Source: an uncultured Lachnospiraceae bacterium
GTDB lineage: Bacteria; Bacillota_A; Clostridia; Lachnospirales; Lachnospiraceae
Length of the DNA stretch: 14,422 nt
Reading direction: 5' to 3'
NCBI GenBank assembly: GCA_946630765.1
Contig: CAMOZF010000009.1
Coordinates: forward strand, 1-14,422
Below, one piece after another: positions 1-7,117 of the stretch (position 1 is the first letter of the stretch; every line of letters starts with the position of its first letter). Made by a program: the position numbers and the translations under genes. The notes beneath the pieces are model-generated. The model was not told where the DNA came from, ran no database searches, and saw only the letters and a program-made list of their open reading frames with translations.

Positions 1-209
1 CCGGCGATTGAGTCGCGCAGCTCGGCGCACACGGGGTCGGAATACAGCTGAAGCTTCTCTGCTTCCTCTCTCGCCATCTTCACTGCAAGATCAGAGGGCG
101 GGAAGGGCGATTCATTCGTGTTCAGCTTGATATAGCGCCGGTCCTGGGGCTGTTCTCCCGGGGTATAGGGCGTAAGCGCGGCAAACTTGCTGCTGAAAAA
201 TTCGCTCAT
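1..209 (-). CDS. hisC: Histidinol-phosphate aminotransferase, N-terminal part (cut by window edge)
   Basis: HisC is a PLP-dependent aminotransferase that converts imidazole-acetol phosphate and glutamate to histidinol phosphate. Only the first 69 residues are present; the gene continues past position 1. The visible part starts MSEFFSSKFAALTPY and contains the fold-type I N-terminal signature KLNTNESPFPPS, then LYSDP, the usual HisC/Cobalamin-biosynthesis CobD-like opening. The PLP lysine lies outside the window. The ATG at 209-207 follows the hisD stop by a single base, and a GAGGAAGA ribosome site sits inside the hisD end, so the two are very probably translationally coupled. The place in a his operon favours HisC over other aminotransferases. 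Confidence 0.88.
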   Translation of the reverse strand, partial: MSEFFSSKFAALTPYTPGEQPQDRRYIKLNTNESPFPPSDLAVKMAREEAEKLQLYSDPVCAELRDSIA

Positions 210-210
210 A

Positions 211-1488
211 TCAGTCTTCCTCTGTGCGGATCAGCGCGGAGCGCGCGTGTCCCGTCAGGCCCTCTGCCTGCGCGAAGACCGCGATATCATTGGCAGCCTT
301 CCGAAGGGCGTCGCGCGTATAATAGGTGTACTGGGTTTTCTTGACAAAATCATCCACGGAAAGCGGACTCGAGAACTTCGCCGTGCCGCCCGTCGGAAGC
401 GTGTGATTCGGTCCCGCGTAATAGTCACCGAGCGCTTCGGGGCAGTTGTAGCCCAAAAATACCGAACCCGCGTGCCGCACAAGGGACAGCCAGTCGAAGG
501 GATTCTCCACCGAAAGCTCCAGATGCTCCGGTGCGATCTCGTTCGCAATATCAATGGCCATCCGAAGGTCGTCTGCGACAATGATCTTTCCGTTGTCGTC
601 GATCGAGGCTCTTGCGATCTCCGCCCGAAGAAGGGCGGGAATCTGCCGCTCCACCTCCGCCTGCACCGCTTCGGCGAGTTCCATCGAATCCGTCACGAGC
701 ACCGCGCTCGCCATTTTGTCATGCTCGGCCTGTGACAGAAGATCCGCCGCACAGACCTTCGGGTCCGTACCCTTGTCCGCGACGATCATGATTTCCGAAG
801 GCCCGGCAATCATATCGATGGACACCTTGCCGTAGACCTGCTTCTTGGCTTCGGCGACAAAGGCGTTTCCGGGGCCGACGATCTTGTCCACCTTCGGCAC
901 CGACTCCGTGCCGTACGCAAGCGCCGCAATGGCCTGCGCGCCGCCCATCTTGAAGATCCGGTCCACGCCGGCAATTTTCGCGGCCGCGAGGATCGCCGGG
1001 TTGATCTTTCCGTCGGGCTGCGGCGGCGTTGCCATCACAACCTCCCTGCAGCCGGCAATTCTCGCCGGAATCACGTCCATCAACACGGTCGACGACAGCG
1101 GCGCCGTTCCGCCGGGCACATAGACGCCCGCGCGGTCCACGGGGATCACCTTCTGTCCCATGACAATACCGTCTTCCGTATTCAGAATGAAGCTGTTTCT
1201 TTTCTGATGTTCATGGAAGGCGCGGATATTCTGAGCAGACTTTTCCATCACCGTAAGAAGCTTCGGGTCCACGAGCTGCATCGCTTCCTCAATCTCTTCC
1301 TCGGAAACCTGCAGTGTACTCAGCACTGCCCGATCAAACTGGGCCGTATAGCGAAGAAGCGCCTGGTCTCCGTTCTTTACAACATCCGAAATAATTTCGG
1401 CGACAATGCTCTCCACATTCATTTTCGGCTCCATGCGCGCGAAAATCTCGTCGCGGCTCACTTCACCGACTTTCATTATTTTCATCAT
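211..1488 (-). CDS. hisD: Histidinol dehydrogenase
   Basis: HisD is the zinc- and NAD-dependent enzyme for the last two steps of histidine synthesis, L-histidinol to L-histidine. The 425-residue length is normal for the family. Visible motifs are the nucleotide-binding region around GGAQAIAALAYGT (183-194), AGPSEIMIVAD (228-238), SQAEHD (252-257), PEHLEL (320-325) and GDYYAGPNHTLPT (354-366). By family alignment the zinc ligands should be Q253, H256, D355 and H414, and the catalytic pair E321/H322; all are present. There are two adjacent ATG codons, at 1488 and 1485, behind a GGGGGAGACAGG ribosome site, so the start is uncertain by one codon. It begins 21 bp after the hisZ/hisG stop and is followed at once by hisC. 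Confidence 0.97.
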   Translation of the reverse strand: MMKIMKVGEVSRDEIFARMEPKMNVESIVAEIISDVVKNGDQALLRYTAQFDRAVLSTLQVSEEEIEEAMQLVDPKLLTVMEKSAQNIRAFHEHQKRNSFILNTEDGIVMGQKVIPVDRAGVYVPGGTAPLSSTVLMDVIPARIAGCREVVMATPPQPDGKINPAILAAAKIAGVDRIFKMGGAQAIAALAYGTESVPKVDKIVGPGNAFVAEAKKQVYGKVSIDMIAGPSEIMIVADKGTDPKVCAADLLSQAEHDKMASAVLVTDSMELAEAVQAEVERQIPALLRAEIARASIDDNGKIIVADDLRMAIDIANEIAPEHLELSVENPFDWLSLVRHAGSVFLGYNCPEALGDYYAGPNHTLPTGGTAKFSSPLSVDDFVKKTQYTYYTRDALRKAANDIAVFAQAEGLTGHARSALIRTEED

Positions 1489-1509
1489 ATCCTGTCTCCC
1501 CCTGTCCGT

Positions 1510-3096
1510 TCAAATCTGCGCCCCCAGGCTCTTTTCAAGGCCTTCGCGGAGTCTTCGCACCGCGTCTTCCTTGAAAGAGTAGGAGGCTTTATTGGCAATC
1601 AGTCTCGCGCTGATGGGAACGATCTCCTGAAGCACCGAAAGATCGTTCTCGCGAAGCGTCGTCCCTGTCTCCACAATATCCACAATCACATCCGAAAGCC
1701 CTAAAATCGGCGCGATCTCAATGGAGCCGTTCAGATGGATGATATCGATGTCCCGGCCGATCGAGCGGAAATAGTCCGCCGCGATCCGGGAAAATTTCGT
1801 CGCAACCCGCAGGCTCCTTCTCGTATCGTCCGAGAATTCCTGCTTTCCGGCGACGCACATCCTGCACTTTCCGAGCTGCAGATCCAGAAGCTCATACACC
1901 TCCGGCGCATACTCGAGAAGAATATCCTTTCCGGCGACGCCGACGTCCGCGGCGCCCCGCTCGACGTAGATCGCGACATCCGAGGGCTTGACCCAGAAGT
2001 AGCGGACGCCGGCCTCGGGATTCTCGAAAATCAGCTTCCGGCTGTCGGAAAGGACCTCGTCGCAGGGGAAGCCGGCTTCCTTGAAGGCCTGATAGACCTT
2101 CTCGCCGAGCCTGCCCTTCGGAAGCGCCACATTGAGCATCGTCCGCCGATTTTCCTCCGGCGCGGCAAATACATTGTGATCCGTCAGAAGGTCGATATAG
2201 AGCGCAAAACCGATCGCGGCGCCCGATCTTCCCATCTTCCGCATCAGCGTGTTGTAGGCGCCGCCCGAGAGGACCGATTCCGGCACGTCAGAATAGAAGC
2301 CCTTGAACACGAGGCCGTCATAGTAATTGACGTCGTTCACGACCGAAAAGTCCACGTAGACTTCACTGTTTTCCGGGACATTTTCGGAAATCGCCCGAAG
2401 AAGCGTCATGAACTCCCGGCTATGCGCCCCCGTTGAAAGCTCAGAAAGCACCGGCGGAAGCGTCGAAACCGCCTCCTGAAGACGCGCCCGGTAAGAAGCC
2501 GCGCGAAGGAAGCGCGCGATTTTTTCTTCCGGCACCGAAAGCCCCGAAAGAAGCGAATGAAGCTCGTGAAGATTTTTCTCGCCGATCAGATGGATCACCT
2601 CGCGGCGCGCATTCTCCGGAATTCCGCACGCATCCAGGAAATCCAGAAGGATGCCAAGGTGCGAGATTTCAAGCACCGAGGGGCGCTCCTGACTCGCGAG
2701 ACTCTGAAGCGCAAGAAGCACGACCTCCTCGCGCTCCGCATCCCCGACCTTCCCCAGAAGCTCCAGTCCCATCTGGGGAATCTCGCGGAAGGTATCGCCG
2801 CCCTTTGCGGCGCGGTAGACATTTTCATTGTAATAAAGACGCTCGGTGCGCCCCTCGCTGTCTCTTGTGTTCTTCACGATCGACAGCGTGACGTCGGGCT
2901 TCAGCGCCATCAGCTTCCCCGAAAGATCGGTAAATGTGATCACGCCGTCCGCCGCCAGGAAATCCCGGTGATCCGCATAGAGGTCGTATTCCTCGAACTT
3001 GTTCATGCGGTAGCGCCGGTAGCCTTTTTCCTCATAAAGAGCCCGGAGTGAAAGATTCAGCAATTCCTCCGGGAGTAAGTTAAAATTCCGATTCAT
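1510..3096 (-). CDS. hisZG: HisZ-HisG fusion: ATP phosphoribosyltransferase, regulatory plus catalytic parts
   Basis: A single 528-residue frame joins HisZ (about residues 1-310) to a complete short-form HisG (residues 320-528). The pair normally forms a complex that condenses ATP and PRPP, the first and feedback-regulated step of histidine synthesis. The HisZ part is histidyl-tRNA synthetase-like: LKPDVTLSIVKN (65-76, motif 2 region), QMGLELLG (108-115), NYYDGLVFKGF (257-267) and GGAYNTLMRKMG with IGFALYIDLL (278-304). HisG starts MLNVALPKGRL, has YVERGAADVGVAGKD (377-391) and the PRPP loop DIVETGTTL (473-481). A linker of about 10 residues separates them. HisG lies in the same frame with no stop between. 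The ATG at 3096 lies 15 bp after the yerC stop. Odd points are the fusion itself and an internal ribosome-site-plus-ATG at the HisG boundary (separate entry). Confidence 0.93.
   Translation of the reverse strand: MNRNFNLLPEELLNLSLRALYEEKGYRRYRMNKFEEYDLYADHRDFLAADGVITFTDLSGKLMALKPDVTLSIVKNTRDSEGRTERLYYNENVYRAAKGGDTFREIPQMGLELLGKVGDAEREEVVLLALQSLASQERPSVLEISHLGILLDFLDACGIPENARREVIHLIGEKNLHELHSLLSGLSVPEEKIARFLRAASYRARLQEAVSTLPPVLSELSTGAHSREFMTLLRAISENVPENSEVYVDFSVVNDVNYYDGLVFKGFYSDVPESVLSGGAYNTLMRKMGRSGAAIGFALYIDLLTDHNVFAAPEENRRTMLNVALPKGRLGEKVYQAFKEAGFPCDEVLSDSRKLIFENPEAGVRYFWVKPSDVAIYVERGAADVGVAGKDILLEYAPEVYELLDLQLGKCRMCVAGKQEFSDDTRRSLRVATKFSRIAADYFRSIGRDIDIIHLNGSIEIAPILGLSDVIVDIVETGTTLRENDLSVLQEIVPISARLIANKASYSFKEDAVRRLREGLEKSLGAQI
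2137..2158 (-). promoter_or_regulatory. Possible internal ribosome binding site and start for free HisG
   Basis: Inside the fusion, GGAGGA (2158-2153) lies 13 nt before an in-frame ATG (2139-2137) that encodes residue 320. That methionine opens exactly where normal short HisG proteins begin (MLNVALPKGR), and the resulting product would be 209 residues, the family's usual length. This may be a relic of separate hisZ and hisG genes or a working internal start; the 13-nt spacing is longer than ideal. Confidence 0.4.
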
Positions 3097-3111
3097 GATG
3101 CAGCCCTGTCA

Positions 3112-3396
3112 TTATTCCTTCTGAAGCTTCTCGATTGCCGTCCGGTATCCGCCCGATCCGTAGTTCAGGCACTTGCTGACCCGTCCGATTGTCGCTGTAC
3201 TGATGTCGATCTCGTCTGTGATTTTCTGATAGCTGTAGCCCTTGGAAAGAAGAATTGCCGTATCCAGGCGCTGCGCCATATCCTGAAGCTCCTTTACCGT
3301 ACAAAGGTCTTCGAAATAGGTATAGCACTCCTCTATACTTTTTAGATTCAGGAAGCTCTGAAAGAGCCTGTCAATGGATTCTGAATGAATATTCAT
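3112..3396 (-). CDS. yerC: YerC/YecD TrpR-family regulator, probable histidine repressor
   Basis: This 94-residue protein matches the YerC/YecD family, relatives of TrpR. TrpR-type proteins are small, helical, dimeric DNA binders. The helix-turn-helix occupies about residues 50-80 (LSKGYSYQKITDEIDIS then TATIGRVSKCLNYGSGGY), the most conserved part of the family. Known context: YerC-like proteins are predicted to control histidine genes in several Firmicutes, where they have been called HisR. Here it is the first gene of the his operon, 15 bp before hisZ/hisG, which fits that role with histidine as likely corepressor (inference). Start: ATG at 3396 with an AGGTGAG ribosome site 5-6 nt upstream. 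A sigma-A-like promoter lies upstream; no T-box leader could fit in the 107-bp gap. Confidence 0.93.
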   Translation of the reverse strand: MNIHSESIDRLFQSFLNLKSIEECYTYFEDLCTVKELQDMAQRLDTAILLSKGYSYQKITDEIDISTATIGRVSKCLNYGSGGYRTAIEKLQKE

Positions 3397-3465
3397 ATTC
3401 TCACCTGCCGTTTTGTATTTGAATCTGCCTCCTCAGCTGCCAGTCAACTTATTTTGCACTTCACT

Positions 3466-3494
3466 ATGATAACACATTAACGCATGAAAGTAAA
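3466..3494 (-). promoter_or_regulatory. Sigma-A-like promoter of yerC-his operon
   Basis: On the minus strand a -35 box TTTACT (3494-3489) and a -10 box TATCAT (3471-3466) are separated by 17 nt. The start point should fall near 3459, giving a leader of about 60 nt before yerC. The -10 overlaps a short imperfect palindrome (CTATGATAA), a possible but weak operator candidate for YerC autoregulation. The -35 begins only about 10 bp after the preceding gene's stop. Confidence 0.65.
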
Positions 3495-3503
3495 TAGCGT
3501 ATT

Positions 3504-3893
3504 TTATTTTTTCAGCTGCCGCTCGATCTCCTGCTGCTCCAGAAGAAGCTCCTTTGAGAGCTCATAGGGCGTCCAGGAAATATTCGTCGGCGTCGCGATT
3601 GATAAAAGCCCGGTATTTCTGATCCCCAGCCGCTTCTTCTCTGAAAGGAAGGCGTCCAGCTCCTCGCTTCGGAGGCCGAAAAGAACCGTCAGCGCGGGCA
3701 GCTCATAAAGAAGCGGCGCCTTCTCCTTCGGTTCTTCCTTTGTCCGGGCAGTCAGCCCGAAAAGCGCCGAAAGCTTCGTGTCGGCGTCTTTTCTTCCGAT
3801 CCTGATCACCTCGATCTCCTGTCCCCTGAAAAGTCCGGAAAGCAGGAAAAATATTCCTTCATCCGGCTGATAAACCACCGCTTTTTTCATCAT
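3504..3893 (-). CDS. DUF3783-like small protein of unknown function
   Basis: A 129-residue soluble protein with no membrane segment or signal peptide. The C-terminal half (about 65-125) has the pattern I associate with DUF3783: a hydrophobic strand PALTVLFGL, then SEELDAFLSEKKRLGI, then a TPTNISWTPYELSKEL segment and an EQ-rich helix. The N-terminal half reads like a small alpha/beta unit (VVYQPDEGIFFLLSGLF). No biochemical role is known to me. Two tandem ATG codons, 3893 and 3890, follow a GGAG site with 4 and 7 nt spacing; the second may be the true start. It is on the same strand as the his operon with no terminator before yerC, so read-through is possible. It is divergent from the acyltransferase gene. 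Confidence 0.72.
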   Translation of the reverse strand: MMKKAVVYQPDEGIFFLLSGLFRGQEIEVIRIGRKDADTKLSALFGLTARTKEEPKEKAPLLYELPALTVLFGLRSEELDAFLSEKKRLGIRNTGLLSIATPTNISWTPYELSKELLLEQQEIERQLKK

Positions 3894-3930
3894 TTCGCTC
3901 CAATGTCCCGTCCTTTTTGTGAATACCGTT

Positions 3931-3959
3931 AGTTTATCATAAAACGCCCGTCTTTTGAA
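3931..3959 (-). promoter_or_regulatory. Possible promoter of the DUF3783-like gene
   Basis: On the minus strand TTCAAA (3959-3954) and TAAACT (3936-3931) are 17 nt apart, about 40 bp before the ATG. An overlapping TATGAT (3941-3936) is an alternative -10 with a poorer -35. Boxes are weak, so this is tentative. Confidence 0.4.
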
Positions 3960-4000
3960 GCGTTAAAAATGACGGAATTACAGATTTTTCCACTTTTTGC

Positions 4001-4029
4001 TTGTCAACTTGCCTGCAATGTTTTACAAT
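4001..4029 (+). promoter_or_regulatory. Promoter of the acyltransferase gene
   Basis: TTGTCA (4001-4006) and TACAAT (4024-4029) are separated by exactly 17 nt, a near-consensus sigma-A-type promoter. Transcription should start near 4036, leaving about 40 nt before the ATG at 4077. Its position rules out the longer reading frame that opens at 3969. Confidence 0.8.
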
Positions 4030-4076
4030 ATTCGGGACTGGAAAGACCGACACAGAACAACCCCGGAGGAAAAGTA

Positions 4077-5306
4077 ATGAGTGAAACTGCGAAAACTACC
4101 GAAAAAGAAGAACGCTGGGTGCGGCCGCGGCACCGTTTTTTCCGCGCACTTGCATTTCTTCCCGCGCTCCTTCTCACGAAAATCAAATGCGGCGCCACCG
4201 TCGACCGCTTCAAGGGCGACAATAAGCGCCAGTATCTGATCCTTTACAACCATCAGACCGACTATGATCAGCTGCTTCTGGGGCTTGCCTTCCGCTTCCC
4301 GATCTACTATCTCGCGATGGAGGATATTCTCAGCAACGGCTGGATTTCCGATCTCCTTCGCTTTATTACGGCGCCGATCCCGATCAAGAAGCAGACCGTG
4401 GATCTGAAGGCGATCCGTCAGTGCATCCGCGTCGCGAAGGAAGGCGGTTCTCTGTCGATCGCGCCGGAAGGCCACCGCACCTATTCCGGGCGCACCTGCT
4501 ACATCAATCCGTCGATCGCGAAGCTTGCGCGCATGATCAACCTGCCGATCATTCTCTACCGGATCGAGGGCGGCTACGGCATGCAGCCCCGCTGGTCCAA
4601 TGTCGTCCGCAAGGGCCGCGTCCACTGCTATGTCGGCCGGGTCATTGAGCCGGAGGAGATCAAGGCCATGTCGAATGAGGAGCTGTATCAGGCAATCTGC
4701 GACGGCCTTTACGAGGACGAGGCAAAGGTGGACACGCCCTATGTCCACAAGCAGGCCGCTGAATTCCTGGACCGCGTGGCCTATGTCTGCCCCTACTGCG
4801 GACTTTCGCGCTTCGATTCGCACGACGACATTATCCGCTGCACCTCCTGCGGACGCGAAATGCGTTACCTTCCGACGAAGGAGCTTCAGGGCGTCGGCTT
4901 CAAGTTCCCCTTCCGCTTCGTCGCGAACTGGGTGGACTACCAGAATGATTTCATTAACAGGCTGAACCCCGAAAATTACATCGACGAGCCGGTCTTCCGT
5001 GACGAGATCAGCCTCCTGCAGGTCATCCTTTACAAGAGAAAGGAAGTGCTCCGCGAGAAGGCTTCGATCGCCCTCTACGGCGACCGCATCGTCATCGACG
5101 AGGGCAAGGCGAACGAGCTTCTTCTCTCCTTCACAGACTCGCCGGTAACGCTTCTCGGAAAGAACCGCCTCAACATTTACCACGACAACATGGTTTATCA
5201 GATCAAGGGCGATTTCCATTTCAACGCCCTGAAATACCTGAACTTCTATAACCGCTGGAAGAATGTCACCTCCGGCACCCCGGAAGCCACGTATCTGGGG
5301 ATGTGA
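4077..5306 (+). CDS. PlsC-type acyltransferase with zinc ribbon and C-terminal extension
   Basis: The N-terminal 220 residues form a lysophospholipid (1-acylglycerol-3-phosphate-type) acyltransferase domain: the catalytic NHX4D motif NHQTDYD (N58, H59, D64), the IPIKK segment (101-105) and the acceptor-binding motif APEGHRTYSG (129-138). Family knowledge assigns transfer of an acyl chain to a lysolipid at the inner membrane face; residues 20-35 form a short hydrophobic stretch that could sit in the membrane. Next comes a four-cysteine zinc ribbon, CPYC (238-241) and CTSC (255-258), then about 150 residues of unknown type with a strand-rich end. The chosen ATG at 4077 has GGAGGA 6 nt upstream and gives 409 residues. 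The frame stays open to 3969, but that would contain the promoter. Monocistronic. The lipid substrate is unknown. Confidence 0.85.
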   Translation: MSETAKTTEKEERWVRPRHRFFRALAFLPALLLTKIKCGATVDRFKGDNKRQYLILYNHQTDYDQLLLGLAFRFPIYYLAMEDILSNGWISDLLRFITAPIPIKKQTVDLKAIRQCIRVAKEGGSLSIAPEGHRTYSGRTCYINPSIAKLARMINLPIILYRIEGGYGMQPRWSNVVRKGRVHCYVGRVIEPEEIKAMSNEELYQAICDGLYEDEAKVDTPYVHKQAAEFLDRVAYVCPYCGLSRFDSHDDIIRCTSCGREMRYLPTKELQGVGFKFPFRFVANWVDYQNDFINRLNPENYIDEPVFRDEISLLQVILYKRKEVLREKASIALYGDRIVIDEGKANELLLSFTDSPVTLLGKNRLNIYHDNMVYQIKGDFHFNALKYLNFYNRWKNVTSGTPEATYLGM

Positions 5307-5330
5307 TGCCACAGGGAGTTAAGGAGGAAA

Positions 5331-5363
5331 ACCGCCTGCCGCACAAGTACGGCAGGCGGTTTT
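5331..5363. terminator. Bidirectional hairpin terminator between convergent genes
   Basis: A perfect 11-bp GC-rich stem (ACCGCCTGCCG / CGGCAGGCGGT) with an 8-nt loop is flanked by AAAA on the left and TTTT on the right. It should end the acyltransferase transcript on the plus strand and, read the other way, the nuclease-like gene that ends at 5383. Confidence 0.88.
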
Positions 5364-5382
5364 GATTGGTGATGACAGTTTC

Positions 5383-6138
5383 CTACTCCTCCAGAAGCCC
5401 CAGATACTCATCAAATAAATTAAACAGCATATCCCCCGAAGCCACGGGCAGCTCTGCGCCGCTGCTCCCCAAAGGGACGTATTCGTAGCGGTCCTCGGCG
5501 GCGGTCAGGACGAGTGCGGGGATCACATCGTACTCCGGGCCGAAGATCACCTCGAGATATTCGCAGTATTTCGCAGCCTGAAGGACTTCTTCGGGTTCGG
5601 GTTCGTCCTTCATTTTGAATTCCAGCGAGAAGACGCGGTTTCCGGTGATCACGAGCACATCGGCATAGATCCGGATCATCCGCGAGCGGCGGATCCGCAG
5701 TTCAAATACGATTTCCCAGTCCGAAAAGTCCCGAAGTCCGGCATCCGAAAGGTCCCGGAAAAGCGCCTGCATCACCGCACGGCTGTCTTTGAAGGAATGA
5801 AACAGGCCGCGGGTGTCATTCAGGTTTCTGCCGATTCTGCGGCAGCCCGAAAGAAGCGCCGAAAACCATTCTTCCTCCCCGAGCGCGAGAAACTCCCCGA
5901 CCGTACTGTAGAAGCCAGAAAAATCCTCCAGCCCGACATGCCTTCTTCCCTGCCGGATCAGTCCGTGCCAGCAGTAATCCTGATCCCGGTAGCACAGGTC
6001 CCGCATAAAGGGCGAGCTGTACAGCCAGTGATTGACGGTCGTGTGATCCGCAGAAGAAAGGCGCGCAATTTCGCGCGCCTTCACTCCGTCGTGACTGCAG
6101 ATAATCGAATAGATTTTCCGTTCTATCTTATCGACCAT
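5383..6138 (-). CDS. Winged-helix plus PD-(D/E)XK nuclease-like protein, function unknown
   Basis: A 251-residue soluble protein. Residues 5-60 look like a winged helix: helix, GVKAREIARLSS, then DHTTVNHWLYSSPF and a hydrophobic wing. Residues 140-215 carry a PD-(D/E)XK nuclease-like pattern: strand WEIVFELRI, RIYADVLVI with D160, strand VFSLEFKMK with E173-x-K175, and a helix with Q187xxxY191 as in RecB-type nucleases. A middle segment (IGRNLNDTRGLFHSF, 102-116) is distinctive. Similar modules, as I recall, precede helicase domains in larger clostridial proteins, but none follows here: the gene stops cleanly before a terminator. The ATG at 6138 overlaps the uxuA end by 11 bp, with AAGGAA 10 nt upstream, so it is co-transcribed with the sugar-acid genes. 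Nuclease activity is inferred only from the motif. Confidence 0.7.
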   Translation of the reverse strand: MVDKIERKIYSIICSHDGVKAREIARLSSADHTTVNHWLYSSPFMRDLCYRDQDYCWHGLIRQGRRHVGLEDFSGFYSTVGEFLALGEEEWFSALLSGCRRIGRNLNDTRGLFHSFKDSRAVMQALFRDLSDAGLRDFSDWEIVFELRIRRSRMIRIYADVLVITGNRVFSLEFKMKDEPEPEEVLQAAKYCEYLEVIFGPEYDVIPALVLTAAEDRYEYVPLGSSGAELPVASGDMLFNLFDEYLGLLEE

Positions 6139-7117
6139 TCAATCCGAGTTCCTTTTCACATGCTTCCATCAGGCCGTACATGTAGCCGGTTGCGACCAGA
6201 TTTCCAAGGATTGCGTATCCCGGATGATCGTTGTCGTCGCCGTACATGGTCGGCACGTGGTCCGGACGCATGACGCCGTCGAAGCCGACTTCATAGTAAG
6301 CCTTCATCGCTGCAAACATATCGGTCTTGCCGTCATGATGCCATGCCTCACGGAAGTTATCGGCCGTGCCTACGATGTCGCGGAAATGCGCGAAATGCAG
6401 GGTGCCGGCGTCCGCAAAACGGTGGATGCAGGCCGGGATATCCTCGCCCATTGCGGCGAAGTTGCCCTGGCAGAGGCAGATGCCGTTGTATTCGCTCTGC
6501 ACGAGCTGCGTTGCTTCAAACATCGCGTCGGCGCTTATCATGATACGGTCCAGACCGCCGAGGTGCGGGATTGGCGGATCATCCGGATGAAGGGCAAGCT
6601 TCACGTGGTTCTTCTCCGCAACCGGAACAACCTTTTCCATGAAGTACTTCAGGTTGCACCACAGCTCATCCGCACTGATCGTCACGCCGGACATCGGGGG
6701 CATATCCTTGACGTCTTCGTAGTTGAAGCCGCTCACAAGCGCGCCGCCGTCCAGCGGAATGCTGACGGTCGTGCGGTACCAGCCCCATACCGGCATCCAG
6801 TTGTAGCAGACGCATTTGCAGCCGAGCTTTCCGAGGTTCTCAAGGAGTGTGCAGAAATGTGCAATCTCCTCATCACGCGACTCGAGACCCAGCTTGACGC
6901 CGTCGATGAAGCCGATGCCTTCCAGAACGGACCATTCCATGCCGGCGTCCTTGACATTCTGGGCGACCTCGCGAAGCACGCCATAGTCCCACGGATGCGA
7001 GTACGGCGCATACTTGCGGGGATTCGGGCCTGCCACGGCATATTTGACGCCCAGCTGTGCTGCGTAATGCTTCAGCGGTTCATTGAAAATATACGCTACT
7101 TTTACTCTGTCGATCAT
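6128..7117 (-). CDS. uxuA: Mannonate dehydratase-like enzyme (UxuA family)
   Basis: UxuA dehydrates D-mannonate to 2-keto-3-deoxygluconate in hexuronate breakdown. This 329-residue TIM-barrel protein is a little shorter than typical UxuA. It shows CYNWMPVWGWYRT (104-116), LALHPDDPP (174-182), CQGNFAAM (216-223), HFAHFRDI (241-248), EAWHHDGKTDM (257-267) and MRPDHVPT (283-290). Spacing against known UxuA structures gives the metal site H177, C216, H244 and D286, all kept. Two stretches differ from the common form: CQGN instead of CTGS and RPDHV instead of RPDHG, so the substrate could be a related sugar acid. ATG at 7117 overlaps the SDR stop by 4 bp (ATGA), with AAAGGAG 7 nt upstream, indicating coupling. 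It is the middle gene of SDR-uxuA-nuclease. Confidence 0.83.
   Translation of the reverse strand: MIDRVKVAYIFNEPLKHYAAQLGVKYAVAGPNPRKYAPYSHPWDYGVLREVAQNVKDAGMEWSVLEGIGFIDGVKLGLESRDEEIAHFCTLLENLGKLGCKCVCYNWMPVWGWYRTTVSIPLDGGALVSGFNYEDVKDMPPMSGVTISADELWCNLKYFMEKVVPVAEKNHVKLALHPDDPPIPHLGGLDRIMISADAMFEATQLVQSEYNGICLCQGNFAAMGEDIPACIHRFADAGTLHFAHFRDIVGTADNFREAWHHDGKTDMFAAMKAYYEVGFDGVMRPDHVPTMYGDDNDHPGYAILGNLVATGYMYGLMEACEKELGLNGR

Noticed and set aside
1735..2436. 233-codon plus-strand frame within hisZ/hisG
   Set aside because: Antisense shadow of the HisG/HisZ coding sequence; Arg/Asp-rich translation without a domain.
3397..3503. T-box or histidine attenuator leader before the his operon
   Set aside because: The gap is only 107 bp, with a promoter in the middle, and no T-box sequence, leader peptide rich in His codons or terminator hairpin is visible.
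3969..4076. N-terminal 36-residue extension of the acyltransferase
   Set aside because: The segment contains the TTGTCA-17-TACAAT promoter and has no ribosome site, whereas the ATG at 4077 has an ideal one.
4023..5312. 429-codon open frame antisense to the acyltransferase gene
   Set aside because: It mirrors a GC-rich gene with clear motifs, a promoter and a ribosome site on the other strand. Its translation is low-complexity Val/Asp/Leu-rich without a recognisable domain.
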